Positions 8,934-17,179 of a stretch of DNA of 62,490 bases are shown piece by piece. Position numbers and translations under genes: made by a program. Each line of letters starts with the position of its first letter. Positions within the stretch are counted from its first letter, which is position 1. Below the pieces are notes generated by a model. That model was not told the DNA's origin and did no database searches. It saw only the letters and a list, made by a program, of their open reading frames with translations. This DNA comes from CAYLPU01 sp964385635 (GTDB taxonomy: Bacteria; Chloroflexota; Anaerolineae; B4-G1): contig CAYLPU010000018.1 in NCBI GenBank assembly GCA_964385635.1, positions 1-62,490 on the forward strand, given 5' to 3'.

Positions 8934-9569
8934 CTACGCGATGAGGCTGCGCGCGGTGTCCACTGCCGAAGCAGCATCAGGCGCGTAGGCATCGGCGCCG
9001 ATCTCCTTGGCGAAACCCGCCGTCACGGGCGCGCCGCCAACGATGACTTTCACGTGGTCGCGCAGCCCAGCCTCGGTTAGCGCCTCAATGGTGGTCTTCA
9101 TAGCCGGCATCGTGGTCGTCAGCAGCGCTGACATACCGAGCATCGCGGCCCCTTCGGTGCGCACCGTTTCGACGAACTTTTCCGGTGATACACTGGTGCC
9201 CAGATCGATGATCTCAAAGCCAGCGCCCTCCAGCATCATGCCCACCAGGTTCTTGCCAATGTCGTGCAAGTCGCCGGCCATGGTGCCGATCACTATTTTG
9301 GACAGCGCTGGTGCGTCTGACTCGGCCAGGAGTGGGCGCAGCACATCGAGCCCGGCGTGCATTGCCTTGGCGGACATCAACACCTCAGGGATGAACAGGT
9401 CACCGGCTTTGAAGTCTTTGCCCACCTCGTCCATGCCGGCGATCAGACCGTCGCTGAGAATCTCTTGCGCCGGCGTTCCCTCGTCGAGGGCTTTTTGAGT
9501 GGCCGCCCTCACCTCATCTACTTGGCCGTTGTAAAGATCTTTCTGCATTTGTTCTAGAGTGTTTGACAT
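8934..9569 (-). CDS. Corrinoid (B12-binding) methyl-carrier protein
   Basis: 211 residues from the ATG at 9569 (MSNTLEQMQKD), chosen because AGAGGT lies just upstream; the frame is open further but without a protein-like sequence. Residues 1-85 form the helical cap domain. The cobalamin motif is D100-x-H102-x-x-G105 (GDLHDIGKNLV), where His102 would be the lower cobalt ligand. It is the usual partner of MttB/MtbC/MtgC-type methyltransferases: it accepts a methyl group from the substrate-specific enzyme encoded just upstream in the operon and passes it to tetrahydrofolate or CoM. Cytoplasmic. Confidence 0.9.
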   Translation of the reverse strand: MSNTLEQMQKDLYNGQVDEVRAATQKALDEGTPAQEILSDGLIAGMDEVGKDFKAGDLFIPEVLMSAKAMHAGLDVLRPLLAESDAPALSKIVIGTMAGDLHDIGKNLVGMMLEGAGFEIIDLGTSVSPEKFVETVRTEGAAMLGMSALLTTTMPAMKTTIEALTEAGLRDHVKVIVGGAPVTAGFAKEIGADAYAPDAASAVDTARSLIA

Positions 9570-9618
9570 TGTTTTTGTACCTCTTTGTTGTTTGTTGGTA
9601 TCGGTCGTGGGTCTATTG

Positions 9619-11082
9619 CTAAGACAATTTCCAGTCAATTCCAAGCGATTTGAAGGCATCGCTCACGTACTCGTCGAGCGCTTTGGCAGTATCTTCAGGA
9701 AGCGGATTTGGCTTGTGTTCTTCCAGGATAGCCTTGGCCTTCTCTTTGGCTCTATCTCTGAACATCTTCCTGCCGCCTTCCTCCCAGCCCTCTATGGAGC
9801 CTCGGTAGAACAGGGCCGGTGTGTATCGCTCTCCTCTGCAGAACCTGGCAGTATGCTCGTCCGCCAGGAAGTTGCTGCCGGGGCCAACTCTGGCGATGGC
9901 GTCCACCGCCAGGCGCTCCTTGTCAACCGTGAAGCCTTCCAAGGCCCTGAAGCAGATCTTGTTGATCTCGTCGTCTATGACCAGTTGGGCGTGGCTGATC
10001 GACAGAGTCTCTTGAAGCGAGCCGGCACCGACGAGTATGTTCGCTCCGGAAAAGGCGCCCATAAGCGCCGTGTACGCATGCTCGAGGGTACTTTGACCAT
10101 CGTCCAGCACCGAGTCGCTCCACTGGCCGTGTACACTGACAGGCACATTATAGAAGTGCGCCATCTGGACGCCGGCAACCGCGGCCATCTCCCCGTCAAT
10201 AGAGCCGGCGAGGCTGAAGCCAGTTTTTAGATCCATGAGCATCGGCCGGGGCGCATACACGAGAGGGGCTCCGGGGTGGGCCGACTGGGAGATGACCACG
10301 CCAGCCAGGAACTCGGTGTTGAGTAACTGGAGATTACCCACCATCGTTACCGGGCCGGTGCTCCCGGCCATCGGCATGCAGCATATCTCAAGCGGGATCC
10401 CGTATTCGCCGCACAGCAACAGCGCGTTCACCATGACGTCTATGTACCTGAGCGGGCTAACGTGTCCCTCGAGCAAACTGACAACCGGCCGTTCCTTCAG
10501 TTGCTCTTTGCCGCCGGCGACGATCGCTGCCATTTCCAACATGTGCGGGAATGTCTTGACGGTGTCGGTACGCAGATGCAGATGCTTGTCGGTGTGGTTA
10601 AACATCTCGCGCAGCATCAGGATGTCGCGCCCGAACTTGGGCCAGTCCTGGGCGAACGCCGAAGTGGGAATACTGATCCCATCGAGCGCATCCATCAATG
10701 TATAGAGTTCCTTCACATCGGCGTCTAGCACCGGTCGCCATTCATCCGTATCTATGTCAATGATGAAATCCGGGGAGCCAGCGGTGCGCGAGTAGAGTCG
10801 GCCACCGGGCTTCATGAAGCAGTCCTTCTCCGGATTGCGGGCTGCGTAAGCGAACTCCCGTGGCATGGTCTCCAGACAGTGGGCCACCAACTCGCGGGGA
10901 ATCCACGCCCTCCCGGCCTGGTGGTCCACCTTGGCTCCGGCCTCGTCGAGAACCTTGAGCCCTGCCTCGAGCTCGACCTTGATGCCCGTGTTCTCCAGGA
11001 GCTCCAACGAGCCTTCGTGGATTTCCTCGATCTGGGCATCGGTCAGGTACTTGATTACGGGTCTAAGAGTTTTCTTGTCCAT
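9619..11082 (-). CDS. MttB-family corrinoid methyltransferase (non-pyrrolysine)
   Basis: 487 residues, the family's usual length. It reads as a trimethylamine-methyltransferase (MttB) superfamily member, with sections such as HEGSLELLENTGI, ERPVVSLLEGHVSPLRY and SVHGQWSDSVLDDGQSTLEH. The frame is continuous, so no in-frame amber codon is needed for pyrrolysine. It thus belongs with non-Pyl enzymes such as the glycine betaine methyltransferase MtgB, and quaternary amines or N-methylated amino acids are likely substrates (family inference). It transfers the methyl group to the corrinoid protein encoded 49 bases downstream. Ends with an ordinary TAG. Start ATG with AGGAGG upstream. Confidence 0.9.
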   Translation of the reverse strand: MDKKTLRPVIKYLTDAQIEEIHEGSLELLENTGIKVELEAGLKVLDEAGAKVDHQAGRAWIPRELVAHCLETMPREFAYAARNPEKDCFMKPGGRLYSRTAGSPDFIIDIDTDEWRPVLDADVKELYTLMDALDGISIPTSAFAQDWPKFGRDILMLREMFNHTDKHLHLRTDTVKTFPHMLEMAAIVAGGKEQLKERPVVSLLEGHVSPLRYIDVMVNALLLCGEYGIPLEICCMPMAGSTGPVTMVGNLQLLNTEFLAGVVISQSAHPGAPLVYAPRPMLMDLKTGFSLAGSIDGEMAAVAGVQMAHFYNVPVSVHGQWSDSVLDDGQSTLEHAYTALMGAFSGANILVGAGSLQETLSISHAQLVIDDEINKICFRALEGFTVDKERLAVDAIARVGPGSNFLADEHTARFCRGERYTPALFYRGSIEGWEEGGRKMFRDRAKEKAKAILEEHKPNPLPEDTAKALDEYVSDAFKSLGIDWKLS

Positions 11083-11237
11083 AACTGTTCCTCCTACAGT
11101 ATTTATGGGTTGAATCTCCGTGTTTTGCGGAGACGTTGGCCGCAGGCTGTCGCACTGCTACTAGCCAGGATCATGACTGTTCTTGCCCTCCAGCCTTTTG
11201 TAGAAGCCGATGCTGTAGCACACCATCCAGGGGGAAT

Positions 11238-12155
11238 TCAGGCTTTTGGGGTTACCTCATCAATCCATTGCCCCCAATGGGGGTTCTGCATACTGCGGGT
11301 CGTTCGATCAAAATACTTGTCGGCATACTCGCGGAAGTCGAAGTCGAGTCGGGAGATGCCGATTTGGACCATACCCCACATAGATTCGCGAAAGTCGGAC
11401 ATGGGCTTCATCAACTTCAGACGAGCCCATCGTGCTGCTGTCACCTCGCCGAAATAGCATTCCAGCAGCCAATGGTCTTGCTCGTCTGAGAAACCATGAT
11501 GAACAGAGAAGTTGGCCAGGTCGAAGAAGACATCGCCCATACCCGCGTATTCCCAATCCAGGATGCGGATTTGGCCGTCATCGAGGAAGTTCGCGTTGAG
11601 CAAGTCATTGTGACAAGGGCACGGCGACGTTTGCAATCCGGGATCCTTCAAAAAAGCGGCCTCGACTTCACGCATGTGCTCCGTTAGCCAGTCAAAATTC
11701 TCAGGGAAAGCGATATTGTAGCGGCGGGCGATCTCAGTAGCGTTCTCGACGACGCGGAACGGAGAAAACGTCCCGGGGATCGGAGACATGCTGTGGATTT
11801 TCTTGATTGCTTCCACAACCCGGCGGATGTTTTCCGGCTGGCCGATTTCCTCTGGCGGCAACGGGCGACCTGCGACAAAGCGCGTGACGAGATAGCCTTC
11901 TGGTTCGATAAAATAGACCACCGCGGCCGCAATGCCCAGTTCTCCGGCCGCCTTGTTGGCCGCATGCTCGTTTCTCCGGTCTATGCCCAACAACTCGGTG
12001 TTCGCTCCGGCAATGCGCAGGACAAAGACCTCCCCCCCTACCTCCACGCGATAGTTTCGATTGGTGATGCCACCACTGAGGGGGGACGTTTTCAAATCAC
12101 TGGCACCAGCCCATTGTGGCACACGGGCGATTGCTTCTTCCAACGTCAAAGCCAT
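11238..12155 (-). CDS. Choline-kinase-like / APH-family phosphotransferase
   Basis: 305 residues from the ATG at 12155, which has a strong GGGAGG ribosome binding site; the longer open frame (to 12272) runs into the CBS gene. Motifs: LSGGITNRNYRV (nucleotide loop, about residues 26-37), the catalytic CHNDLLNANF (His182, Asp184, Asn189) and ILDWEYAG with metal-binding Asp200. This is the choline/ethanolamine kinase branch of the aminoglycoside phosphotransferase fold. Its place beside an MttB-type methyltransferase suggests it phosphorylates a choline-like or other hydroxylated amine in the same pathway (inference). Antibiotic resistance is unlikely from context. Confidence 0.8.
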   Translation of the reverse strand: MALTLEEAIARVPQWAGASDLKTSPLSGGITNRNYRVEVGGEVFVLRIAGANTELLGIDRRNEHAANKAAGELGIAAAVVYFIEPEGYLVTRFVAGRPLPPEEIGQPENIRRVVEAIKKIHSMSPIPGTFSPFRVVENATEIARRYNIAFPENFDWLTEHMREVEAAFLKDPGLQTSPCPCHNDLLNANFLDDGQIRILDWEYAGMGDVFFDLANFSVHHGFSDEQDHWLLECYFGEVTAARWARLKLMKPMSDFRESMWGMVQIGISRLDFDFREYADKYFDRTTRSMQNPHWGQWIDEVTPKA

Positions 12156-12192
12156 ATAGTCTACCTCCCATGAGAGTAAGAGTGAGTTCGAC

Positions 12193-13002
12193 TTACCGCT
12201 GCCAGACCGATCCCGGTCTGGACATCTCGGCGACGATATCGAAAGAGGAGATGATACCCAATGGCATAGCATCCGGTTGATCAGGGTCCACCACTACCAG
12301 GCGGTGATGGTGATGCTCGATCATCTTGTCGGCGGCCTTGCGCAGGCTTGCCGTCGGATGAATCGTGAGTGGGGGGTGCATCACCTCCGAGACTGTTACA
12401 TCGGCGCAGTCCTCCTCCTCGCAGAAGGCCAGCAGATCCGGGCCGCTGACTACGCCCAAAGGCCGCCCAGCAGCGTCCACGACGAGGACGGAGCGCCAGC
12501 CAGCCTGGGTCATCGTCCGGGCGGCAGCGGTGATCGGAGTCTTGTCCCGACAGACGAGCATCGCATCGGACATCACATCGGCAACTGTCTCCCGCCTGAC
12601 CGGGGCCATCTCCGCCAGACCGGCGACGAAATCCGAGATTGAGATCACGCCCACCGGTTGTCCGCCGTCAACGACCAATAGCCGCCGAATTCCTTCCTCG
12701 CGCATACGGTGTGCCGCTTCACTGACAGGCGCGTCGGCCTCGATTATGTTCACTGGAGTGGACATCAGCTCGCCGGCGGTCATCGTCCGCATAGCCTCCA
12801 GGCTCTCCGGATCGGCCGACAGCCATTCCCCGGCCAATAGATCAAAATCTGAGGTGATCCCCAGTGGACGGCCATCACGGTCGGCGACGATCAGGGCGTG
12901 GACGTGATGCTGGGACAGCATCACCGCCACCTGGCCCAGGGTGGCATCGGGCCGGCAGGTGATTACGCCCGGATGCATGAGATCACGAACTAATTTGGTC
13001 AC
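12193..13002 (-). CDS. Four-CBS-domain protein
   Basis: 269 residues made entirely of four CBS repeats. Each begins with a V-x-D-[VL]-M or E-[LV]-M phrase: RDLMHPGVIT, GELMSTPVNI, ADVMSDAMLV and SEVMHPPLTI. Each ends with a [PL]-x-G-[IV]-[IVT]-[ST] strand (PLGITSDFD, PVGVISISD, PLGVVSGPD, PLGIISSFD). No catalytic or membrane domain is attached. Such proteins bind adenine nucleotides or related ligands and regulate partners. The gene sits 37 bases upstream of the choline-kinase-like gene in the same direction, so it may sense energy state for this operon. Function inferred. Confidence 0.9.
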   Translation of the reverse strand: MTKLVRDLMHPGVITCRPDATLGQVAVMLSQHHVHALIVADRDGRPLGITSDFDLLAGEWLSADPESLEAMRTMTAGELMSTPVNIIEADAPVSEAAHRMREEGIRRLLVVDGGQPVGVISISDFVAGLAEMAPVRRETVADVMSDAMLVCRDKTPITAAARTMTQAGWRSVLVVDAAGRPLGVVSGPDLLAFCEEEDCADVTVSEVMHPPLTIHPTASLRKAADKMIEHHHHRLVVVDPDQPDAMPLGIISSFDIVAEMSRPGSVWQR

Positions 13003-13045
13003 AGTATAACCTCCTTAAGTAACAAATCCTCTGCTAACGGCGCGA

Positions 13046-13834
13046 CTAGACTTCGTCCACGTCCTTGTACCACTTCACACGGTCACCCACCCGCGCCCGC
13101 AGCCGCCAGGACAGTGGCTTGGGCTCGGCATCAATTCGCGCCAGTGCAGCCTTTACCTGGGAGGAGATATGGGCCTTTTGTTCGTCCGTCAGTTGGGGAT
13201 AACCTTGCGCCATCTTTTCGACTTTGTCCAGGTTCATCGTGGTCGTGCGCCACATGCCCCAGTCATTGGCGCACAGGCGCGCCACCCGGTCTATGTTGAT
13301 CGTCTCTGTGTCGTTATCGCCCAACGGGTGCTCCATAAGCAGCATGATTGTATCAATGATGTCCTTCTCGTTGATCTGTACGATCTGCATCTTCTCTAGC
13401 ACCATCTCGGCCAATGGGATTGTGGGCGCATCCACTTCCAGCCGCCCGTTCCAGTGGATCAGGTGGCAGAAGTCCAGCTTGTCGTAGAATATATCCACGT
13501 ACAGGCCGGTATCAAAATCGTCGAAAATTGACCTGTTGCCCTCACTGACGATAAAGACCTCGCGGTTCTCGACGTAGCCCAGACTGGCCATCAATGCCTT
13601 GATCTCTTTCGTCTGCTTGCGATAGGCCGCGAAGTCAATGTCGGTGTACGCCCGCCCCATGGCCTCCTGCAGATAGCCGTATTCAGGGCAATGCATCTGA
13701 AAAGCCAGTGACCCGATCACACGCAGTATCAGCCCTGCCTCATTGCTGGACTCGACGATTCGTTTGAGTTCATTCTCAAACCTTTCGCGTTCAGCCTTAT
13801 CTTGTTCACCCATTCCGATTGGACTATTCGACAT
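13046..13834 (-). CDS. Nucleotidyltransferase-fold protein
   Basis: 262 residues. The N-terminal half has RVIGSLAFQ followed by YTDIDFAAYR, matching the G-S...D-x-D pattern of nucleotidyltransferase-fold proteins (AbiEii-like or minimal NTases), with a further acidic strand in GLYVDIFYD. The C-terminal third is helical and basic. First gene of the minus-strand corrinoid cluster, 43 bases from the CBS gene, with AGGAG before the ATG at 13834. Substrate unknown; no toxin-antitoxin partner is adjacent, so it may act in the metabolic operon rather than in defence. Confidence 0.6.
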   Translation of the reverse strand: MSNSPIGMGEQDKAERERFENELKRIVESSNEAGLILRVIGSLAFQMHCPEYGYLQEAMGRAYTDIDFAAYRKQTKEIKALMASLGYVENREVFIVSEGNRSIFDDFDTGLYVDIFYDKLDFCHLIHWNGRLEVDAPTIPLAEMVLEKMQIVQINEKDIIDTIMLLMEHPLGDNDTETINIDRVARLCANDWGMWRTTTMNLDKVEKMAQGYPQLTDEQKAHISSQVKAALARIDAEPKPLSWRLRARVGDRVKWYKDVDEV

Positions 13835-13933
13835 AGTTCACTCCTATTAAGATGAGAGTGACGTCTTTACCAACGCAACGTTCAGCACAACGTGCTACCT
13901 GGCGCCATCCAACCCGTATACCAGATTTCCTCC

Positions 13934-13962
13934 ATTATAATTGAAAAGAACAAAACTTACAA
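13934..13962 (-). promoter_or_regulatory. Putative promoter of the corrinoid operon
   Basis: On the minus strand TTGTAA (13957-13962) and TATAAT (13934-13939) are separated by exactly 17 bases, about 100 bases upstream of the first gene of the minus-strand cluster. The -35 hexamer overlaps the one of the plus-strand promoter facing the other way, so the two promoters probably compete. Confidence 0.5.
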
Positions 13963-13985
13963 ATCCCTCCAAAGTCTGCTATAAT
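13957..13985 (+). promoter_or_regulatory. Putative promoter for the divergent small gene
   Basis: TTACAA (13957-13962), 17-base spacer, then TATAAT (13980-13985). The -10 box is perfect and the -35 is weak. It points to the small ORF at 14047 and lies back-to-back with the minus-strand promoter in an AT-rich stretch. Confidence 0.5.
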
Positions 13986-14046
13986 AAGGCCAGAAAATGC
14001 TCAATTTTTGCTCACAAATGCTTACTAAAGCGCGAGGCCTGACGCA

Positions 14047-14301
14047 ATGAGCGATCTCTTCCTCCCCGCTCAACGGTGCGAACGGATCTACGAATACACG
14101 ATGACAGGCACTGCACCAGCCTGGTTTGAACCAGAAGCGCTGGCCTTCCGTCAGCGCGTCCTGGAGAGCATCGAAGGTCTCTCACCTCTGGCACTGGCCG
14201 AACGGGCCGAACGGCTTAACCGAGAGCAGGTCACTCATCATCTGCAATATGAACCTGAACGTCGTATTGCTCAAGGTTCTGAGCTATACCCGGGCAAGTG
14301 A
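14047..14301 (+). CDS. Small hypothetical protein
   Basis: 84 residues, mildly amphipathic and helical in the middle (ALAFRQRVLESIEGLSPLA), no recognised motif. It follows a plausible promoter but has only a weak ribosome binding site (GAGGC) upstream. It ends just before a repeat-rich region, so it could be the 5' remnant of a larger gene truncated by repeat activity. Function unknown. Confidence 0.35.
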   Translation: MSDLFLPAQRCERIYEYTMTGTAPAWFEPEALAFRQRVLESIEGLSPLALAERAERLNREQVTHHLQYEPERRIAQGSELYPGK

Positions 14302-14356
14302 GTTTGACACACGAAACTATCTGTGGTACAATTTGACATCCTTCAGGGCATTCGAC

Positions 14357-14624
14357 GTATCTGCTTCGAAAATAGCCCGCCGGGTAAGTCGGAATGCCAT
14401 TCCGACTTACACTTTTGTCCTTGGTGGTGTGTAAACACTCATGACAACTTCTCAAAAATTCGGGGAAAGAAACCGGGTTTTTTCTGAAAAACCCGGTTTC
14501 TCATCTGTCAAACCCCAGTTTGTTGAGAAGTTGTCATGAGCCTCGGCTCACCACCAAGGACGAAAATGAACCGAGAGTAGGACAAGATGGCATCTTGTCC
14601 CACATCTATTTTCGAAGCAGATAC
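14357..14624. repeat. Nested palindromic element (large cruciform)
   Basis: Concentric inverted repeats share one centre. The outer arms are 19 identical bases (14357-14375 and 14606-14624, starting GTATCTGCTTCG). Middle arms are GTCCTTGGTGGTG (14417-14429) with its complement at 14549-14561, and CTCATGACAACTTCTCAA (14438-14455) with its complement at 14523-14540. The core is the 32-base palindrome at 14469-14500. Each side also holds its own small hairpin with different sequence: a perfect 12+3+12 palindrome at 14384-14410 on the left and a GACAAGATG palindrome at about 14581-14599 on the right. Confidence 0.85.
14452..14530. repeat. 79-bp dispersed repeat, copy 1
   Basis: Nearly identical to 53994-54072. 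Its core is the palindrome GAAACCGGGTTTTTT-CTG-AAAAACCCGGTTTC (14469-14500), also found alone at 44551-44582. A non-autonomous, REP-like mobile palindrome is the likely explanation. Confidence 0.85.
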
Positions 14625-14878
14625 CATTCGACATTGTTTGATGTGGTGTATGCTGCTCAACATTCCCCAGGTATCACGCCAGTGGTGAGGACATTGTTCG
14701 GCCCTTCTCTGGGCCGCCCTTACAGACTCTTCAAGAAGAAAGGAGGAAATAAGGACAAAAACAGAAAAAGGACGAGACTGAGCGATACGTTCATATCTTT
14801 GGGGGGCAATAAGGACAATTTGTTCGCCCCCCCCCTGGTGGCTCTGAGCCGCCTCATTAGCATAGGAGGAGAAGAACA

Positions 14879-17056
14879 ATGTTTAAGCAATATATGAAGT
14901 GGGCCATTCCAATGGCCGTGATACTCTCTCTGCTACTGCCTGCATGCGCGCCACAGGCAACTCCGACCGAGGAGGCAACTCCGACCGAGGAGGCAGCGCC
15001 GACCGAGGAGGCAGCGCCAACCGAGGAGGCAGCGCCAACCGAGGAGGCAGCGCCGACCGAGGAGGCAGCGCCGACCGAAGAAGGCGGTTGTCCAGCCTCC
15101 ACGGTAGCCGACCCGATGGGATTGGATGGGTCCCCGTCGAATCAGTTTGAATTAGCCGAGTACCAATCGGAGGCAGGCTGTGAGCTAACATTCAGTGAAA
15201 ACCCAAACATTGCCGCTTTGAATGCCGAACTGAATGGCGCTGATGCGGATTTGCCGCCCGTTGCAGAGCGGTTGCCCTCAGAACCACTGGTCGTACAACC
15301 CTACTTCGAAATCGGCACGTATGGCGGTGTCCTGCGCGGTATCTCCAAATCTCCCGAAAGCGGCACGTCGGACTTTCTGAGCACCCGTCACGTGACCCTG
15401 TTCCGCTATGCCGAAGACCTGTTAACCATTGTGCCCTACGTGTCCAAAGGGTGGGAATACAACGACGACTACACCGAGTTGACCATTTTCCTGCGTGAGG
15501 GGCACAAATGGTCAGACGGCGCGCCCTTCACCGCCGAGGACATCGCTTTCTGGTACAACGACATCAAGCTGAACGAGGAATACTACGAGAACGTAGAAAG
15601 CGTCTGGCTCTTCGGAGGCGAACCGGCCGTTGTTGAAGCCGTTAACGACACCACGGTCAAGTTCATGTTCGCCGCACCTGCGCCGAACTTTGTGACCTTC
15701 GTAGCCACCGTCTACCGCCAACCCTTCCAACCCAAGCACGTCTTGAGCCAGTTTCATCCCAAGTATAACCCCAACGCTGATGAGGAAGCGAAGAGCCTCG
15801 GCTTCGATGGCTGGGTGGAGCGGTTCAGGCTTTACTATCACGATTGGAAAGACACCTACCACCCCCTGTCCGGCCCGGAAGGCACGCAGGTCATCATCCC
15901 CACGCTTGAGTCTCACGTGCTGGTTGAAGAAACTGCCGAGGGCCGCCGCTACGTCGCCAACCCGTACTTTTTTGCGGTTGACACAGCCGGTAACCAATTG
16001 CCGTATATCGACGAACAGAAAGAGATCTACAGCGAGGATATAGACGTGACCATCCTCAAGTTGATCAACGGTGAAATTGACTACAAGCAGCAAAATCTCC
16101 AACTGCCGCACTACCCGGCACTCAAAGAGAACGAGGCTGGCAGTTCCTACCGCATCCTTCTCAGGCCCGCTCTCAGCCTGGAGATGTACTACTGCTTCAA
16201 CATCACCCACAAAGACCCCGAAAAGGCCAAGATATACGGCGACCTGCGCTTCCGTCAGGCCATGTCGCTGGCAATGAACCGCGATGAGATCAATGAAATC
16301 GTGTATCTTGGTCAAGGCGTCCCCATGCAAGCACTCCCGGCCAACTTTGCAACCACGACCTTTGTGGAAGAAAAGTACCTCACCCAGTTTACCGAGTATG
16401 ATCCTGATCGAGCGAACGAGCTTCTGGATGAGATGGGCTTGACCGAGCGTGACAGTGACGGCTTCCGCCTGCGCTTTGATGGCGAACCGCTGGTGATTCT
16501 GCTCCAATATGCCCCTCAGGGTGGTCCAACCGACGTACACGAACTCGTGAAGGGTTACTGGGAAGCCGTTGGGGTGCGCACGGAGACCAAAGAGATCACC
16601 TCCGACGTGTTTCGGGCGCAGAAGGCGTCGAACGACCATGATATCGATGCGTGGATGAACGACTACGCCCCCGGCCCCAAAATTGCCGGTGACACCCAAG
16701 TCTTTTACCCTCCATTCGGGGCTCCAATCAATAAACGGACCGGTATCCTGTGGGATGATTGGGTACGCACCGAGGGTGCCGAGGGGATTGAGCCGCCCGA
16801 AGACATCTTACGCCTGTATGATCTGGCGGTTGAGTTCAAGCAATATCCTCTCGGTTCCGAAGAAAGCAATCGCATTGGCGCAGAAGTGGTCAAGATTCAC
16901 GCTGAAAACTTAATCAGCATGGGAGTGGTGGGTCAAACTCCTGATCCCATCTACGTCAATAATCGCGTTGGCAACTTTGGCGACCCCTCCGTCAAGGCCT
17001 ATACCTACTACTGGATTTACCCCTGGCAGCCAGTTCAGTGGTTCATCCAGGAGTAA
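14879..17056 (+). CDS. Peptide/nickel-type ABC transporter solute-binding lipoprotein (SBP family 5)
   Basis: 725 residues. Lipoprotein signal peptide with lipobox LLPAC (Cys23 region), then a linker with seven near-identical (A/T)PTEEA units encoded by tandem 18-bp repeats. From about residue 140 the protein matches the family 5 solute-binding fold: YGGVLRGISKSP, EDLLTIVPYVSKGWEY, FLREGHKWSDGAPFTAEDI and RFRQAMSLAMNRDEIN. It would capture oligopeptides or similar solutes outside the membrane for the permeases encoded directly downstream. It is longer than typical DppA/OppA (about 530-600), partly from the linker. AGGAGGAG ribosome binding site. Confidence 0.9.
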   Translation: MFKQYMKWAIPMAVILSLLLPACAPQATPTEEATPTEEAAPTEEAAPTEEAAPTEEAAPTEEAAPTEEGGCPASTVADPMGLDGSPSNQFELAEYQSEAGCELTFSENPNIAALNAELNGADADLPPVAERLPSEPLVVQPYFEIGTYGGVLRGISKSPESGTSDFLSTRHVTLFRYAEDLLTIVPYVSKGWEYNDDYTELTIFLREGHKWSDGAPFTAEDIAFWYNDIKLNEEYYENVESVWLFGGEPAVVEAVNDTTVKFMFAAPAPNFVTFVATVYRQPFQPKHVLSQFHPKYNPNADEEAKSLGFDGWVERFRLYYHDWKDTYHPLSGPEGTQVIIPTLESHVLVEETAEGRRYVANPYFFAVDTAGNQLPYIDEQKEIYSEDIDVTILKLINGEIDYKQQNLQLPHYPALKENEAGSSYRILLRPALSLEMYYCFNITHKDPEKAKIYGDLRFRQAMSLAMNRDEINEIVYLGQGVPMQALPANFATTTFVEEKYLTQFTEYDPDRANELLDEMGLTERDSDGFRLRFDGEPLVILLQYAPQGGPTDVHELVKGYWEAVGVRTETKEITSDVFRAQKASNDHDIDAWMNDYAPGPKIAGDTQVFYPPFGAPINKRTGILWDDWVRTEGAEGIEPPEDILRLYDLAVEFKQYPLGSEESNRIGAEVVKIHAENLISMGVVGQTPDPIYVNNRVGNFGDPSVKAYTYYWIYPWQPVQWFIQE
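14958..15083 (+). repeat. 18-bp tandem repeat encoding the (A/T)PTEEA linker
   Basis: About seven head-to-tail copies of an 18-base unit of the type GAGGCAGCGCCGACCGAG, differing by single bases. They code for the flexible acidic linker between lipid anchor and binding domain. Copy number could vary by slippage in whole codons, changing linker length without breaking the frame. Confidence 0.85.
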
Positions 17057-17179
17057 GACTTGGTTAGCATAATGTGAATGGAGGTACTCTGCCTATACTT
17101 GATGTAATATGAGTAGAGGCAGGGAGTAGGAAGTGAGGAGATTGTCTTCTCACTTCCTGCTCCCCAAGAGGAGACGCTT

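Larger units (their letters stand above)
14302..14878. other. 577-base repeat-rich leader of the ABC importer operon
   Basis: No convincing gene. The left half is a nested palindrome (14357-14624, described separately). The right half contains GGGGGGC (about 14801-14807) pairing with GCCCCCC (about 14826-14832), a possible attenuator or processing hairpin. Then comes a strong ribosome binding site, AGGAGGAG, immediately before the solute-binding protein start. Confidence 0.55.

Noticed and set aside
9619..11082. Pyrrolysine-containing MttB
   Set aside because: The frame is complete at normal length without an internal amber codon; the TAG is at the normal end.
15512..16699. 395-residue open frame on the minus strand
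   Set aside because: Fully antisense to the solute-binding protein, whose motifs are unambiguous.
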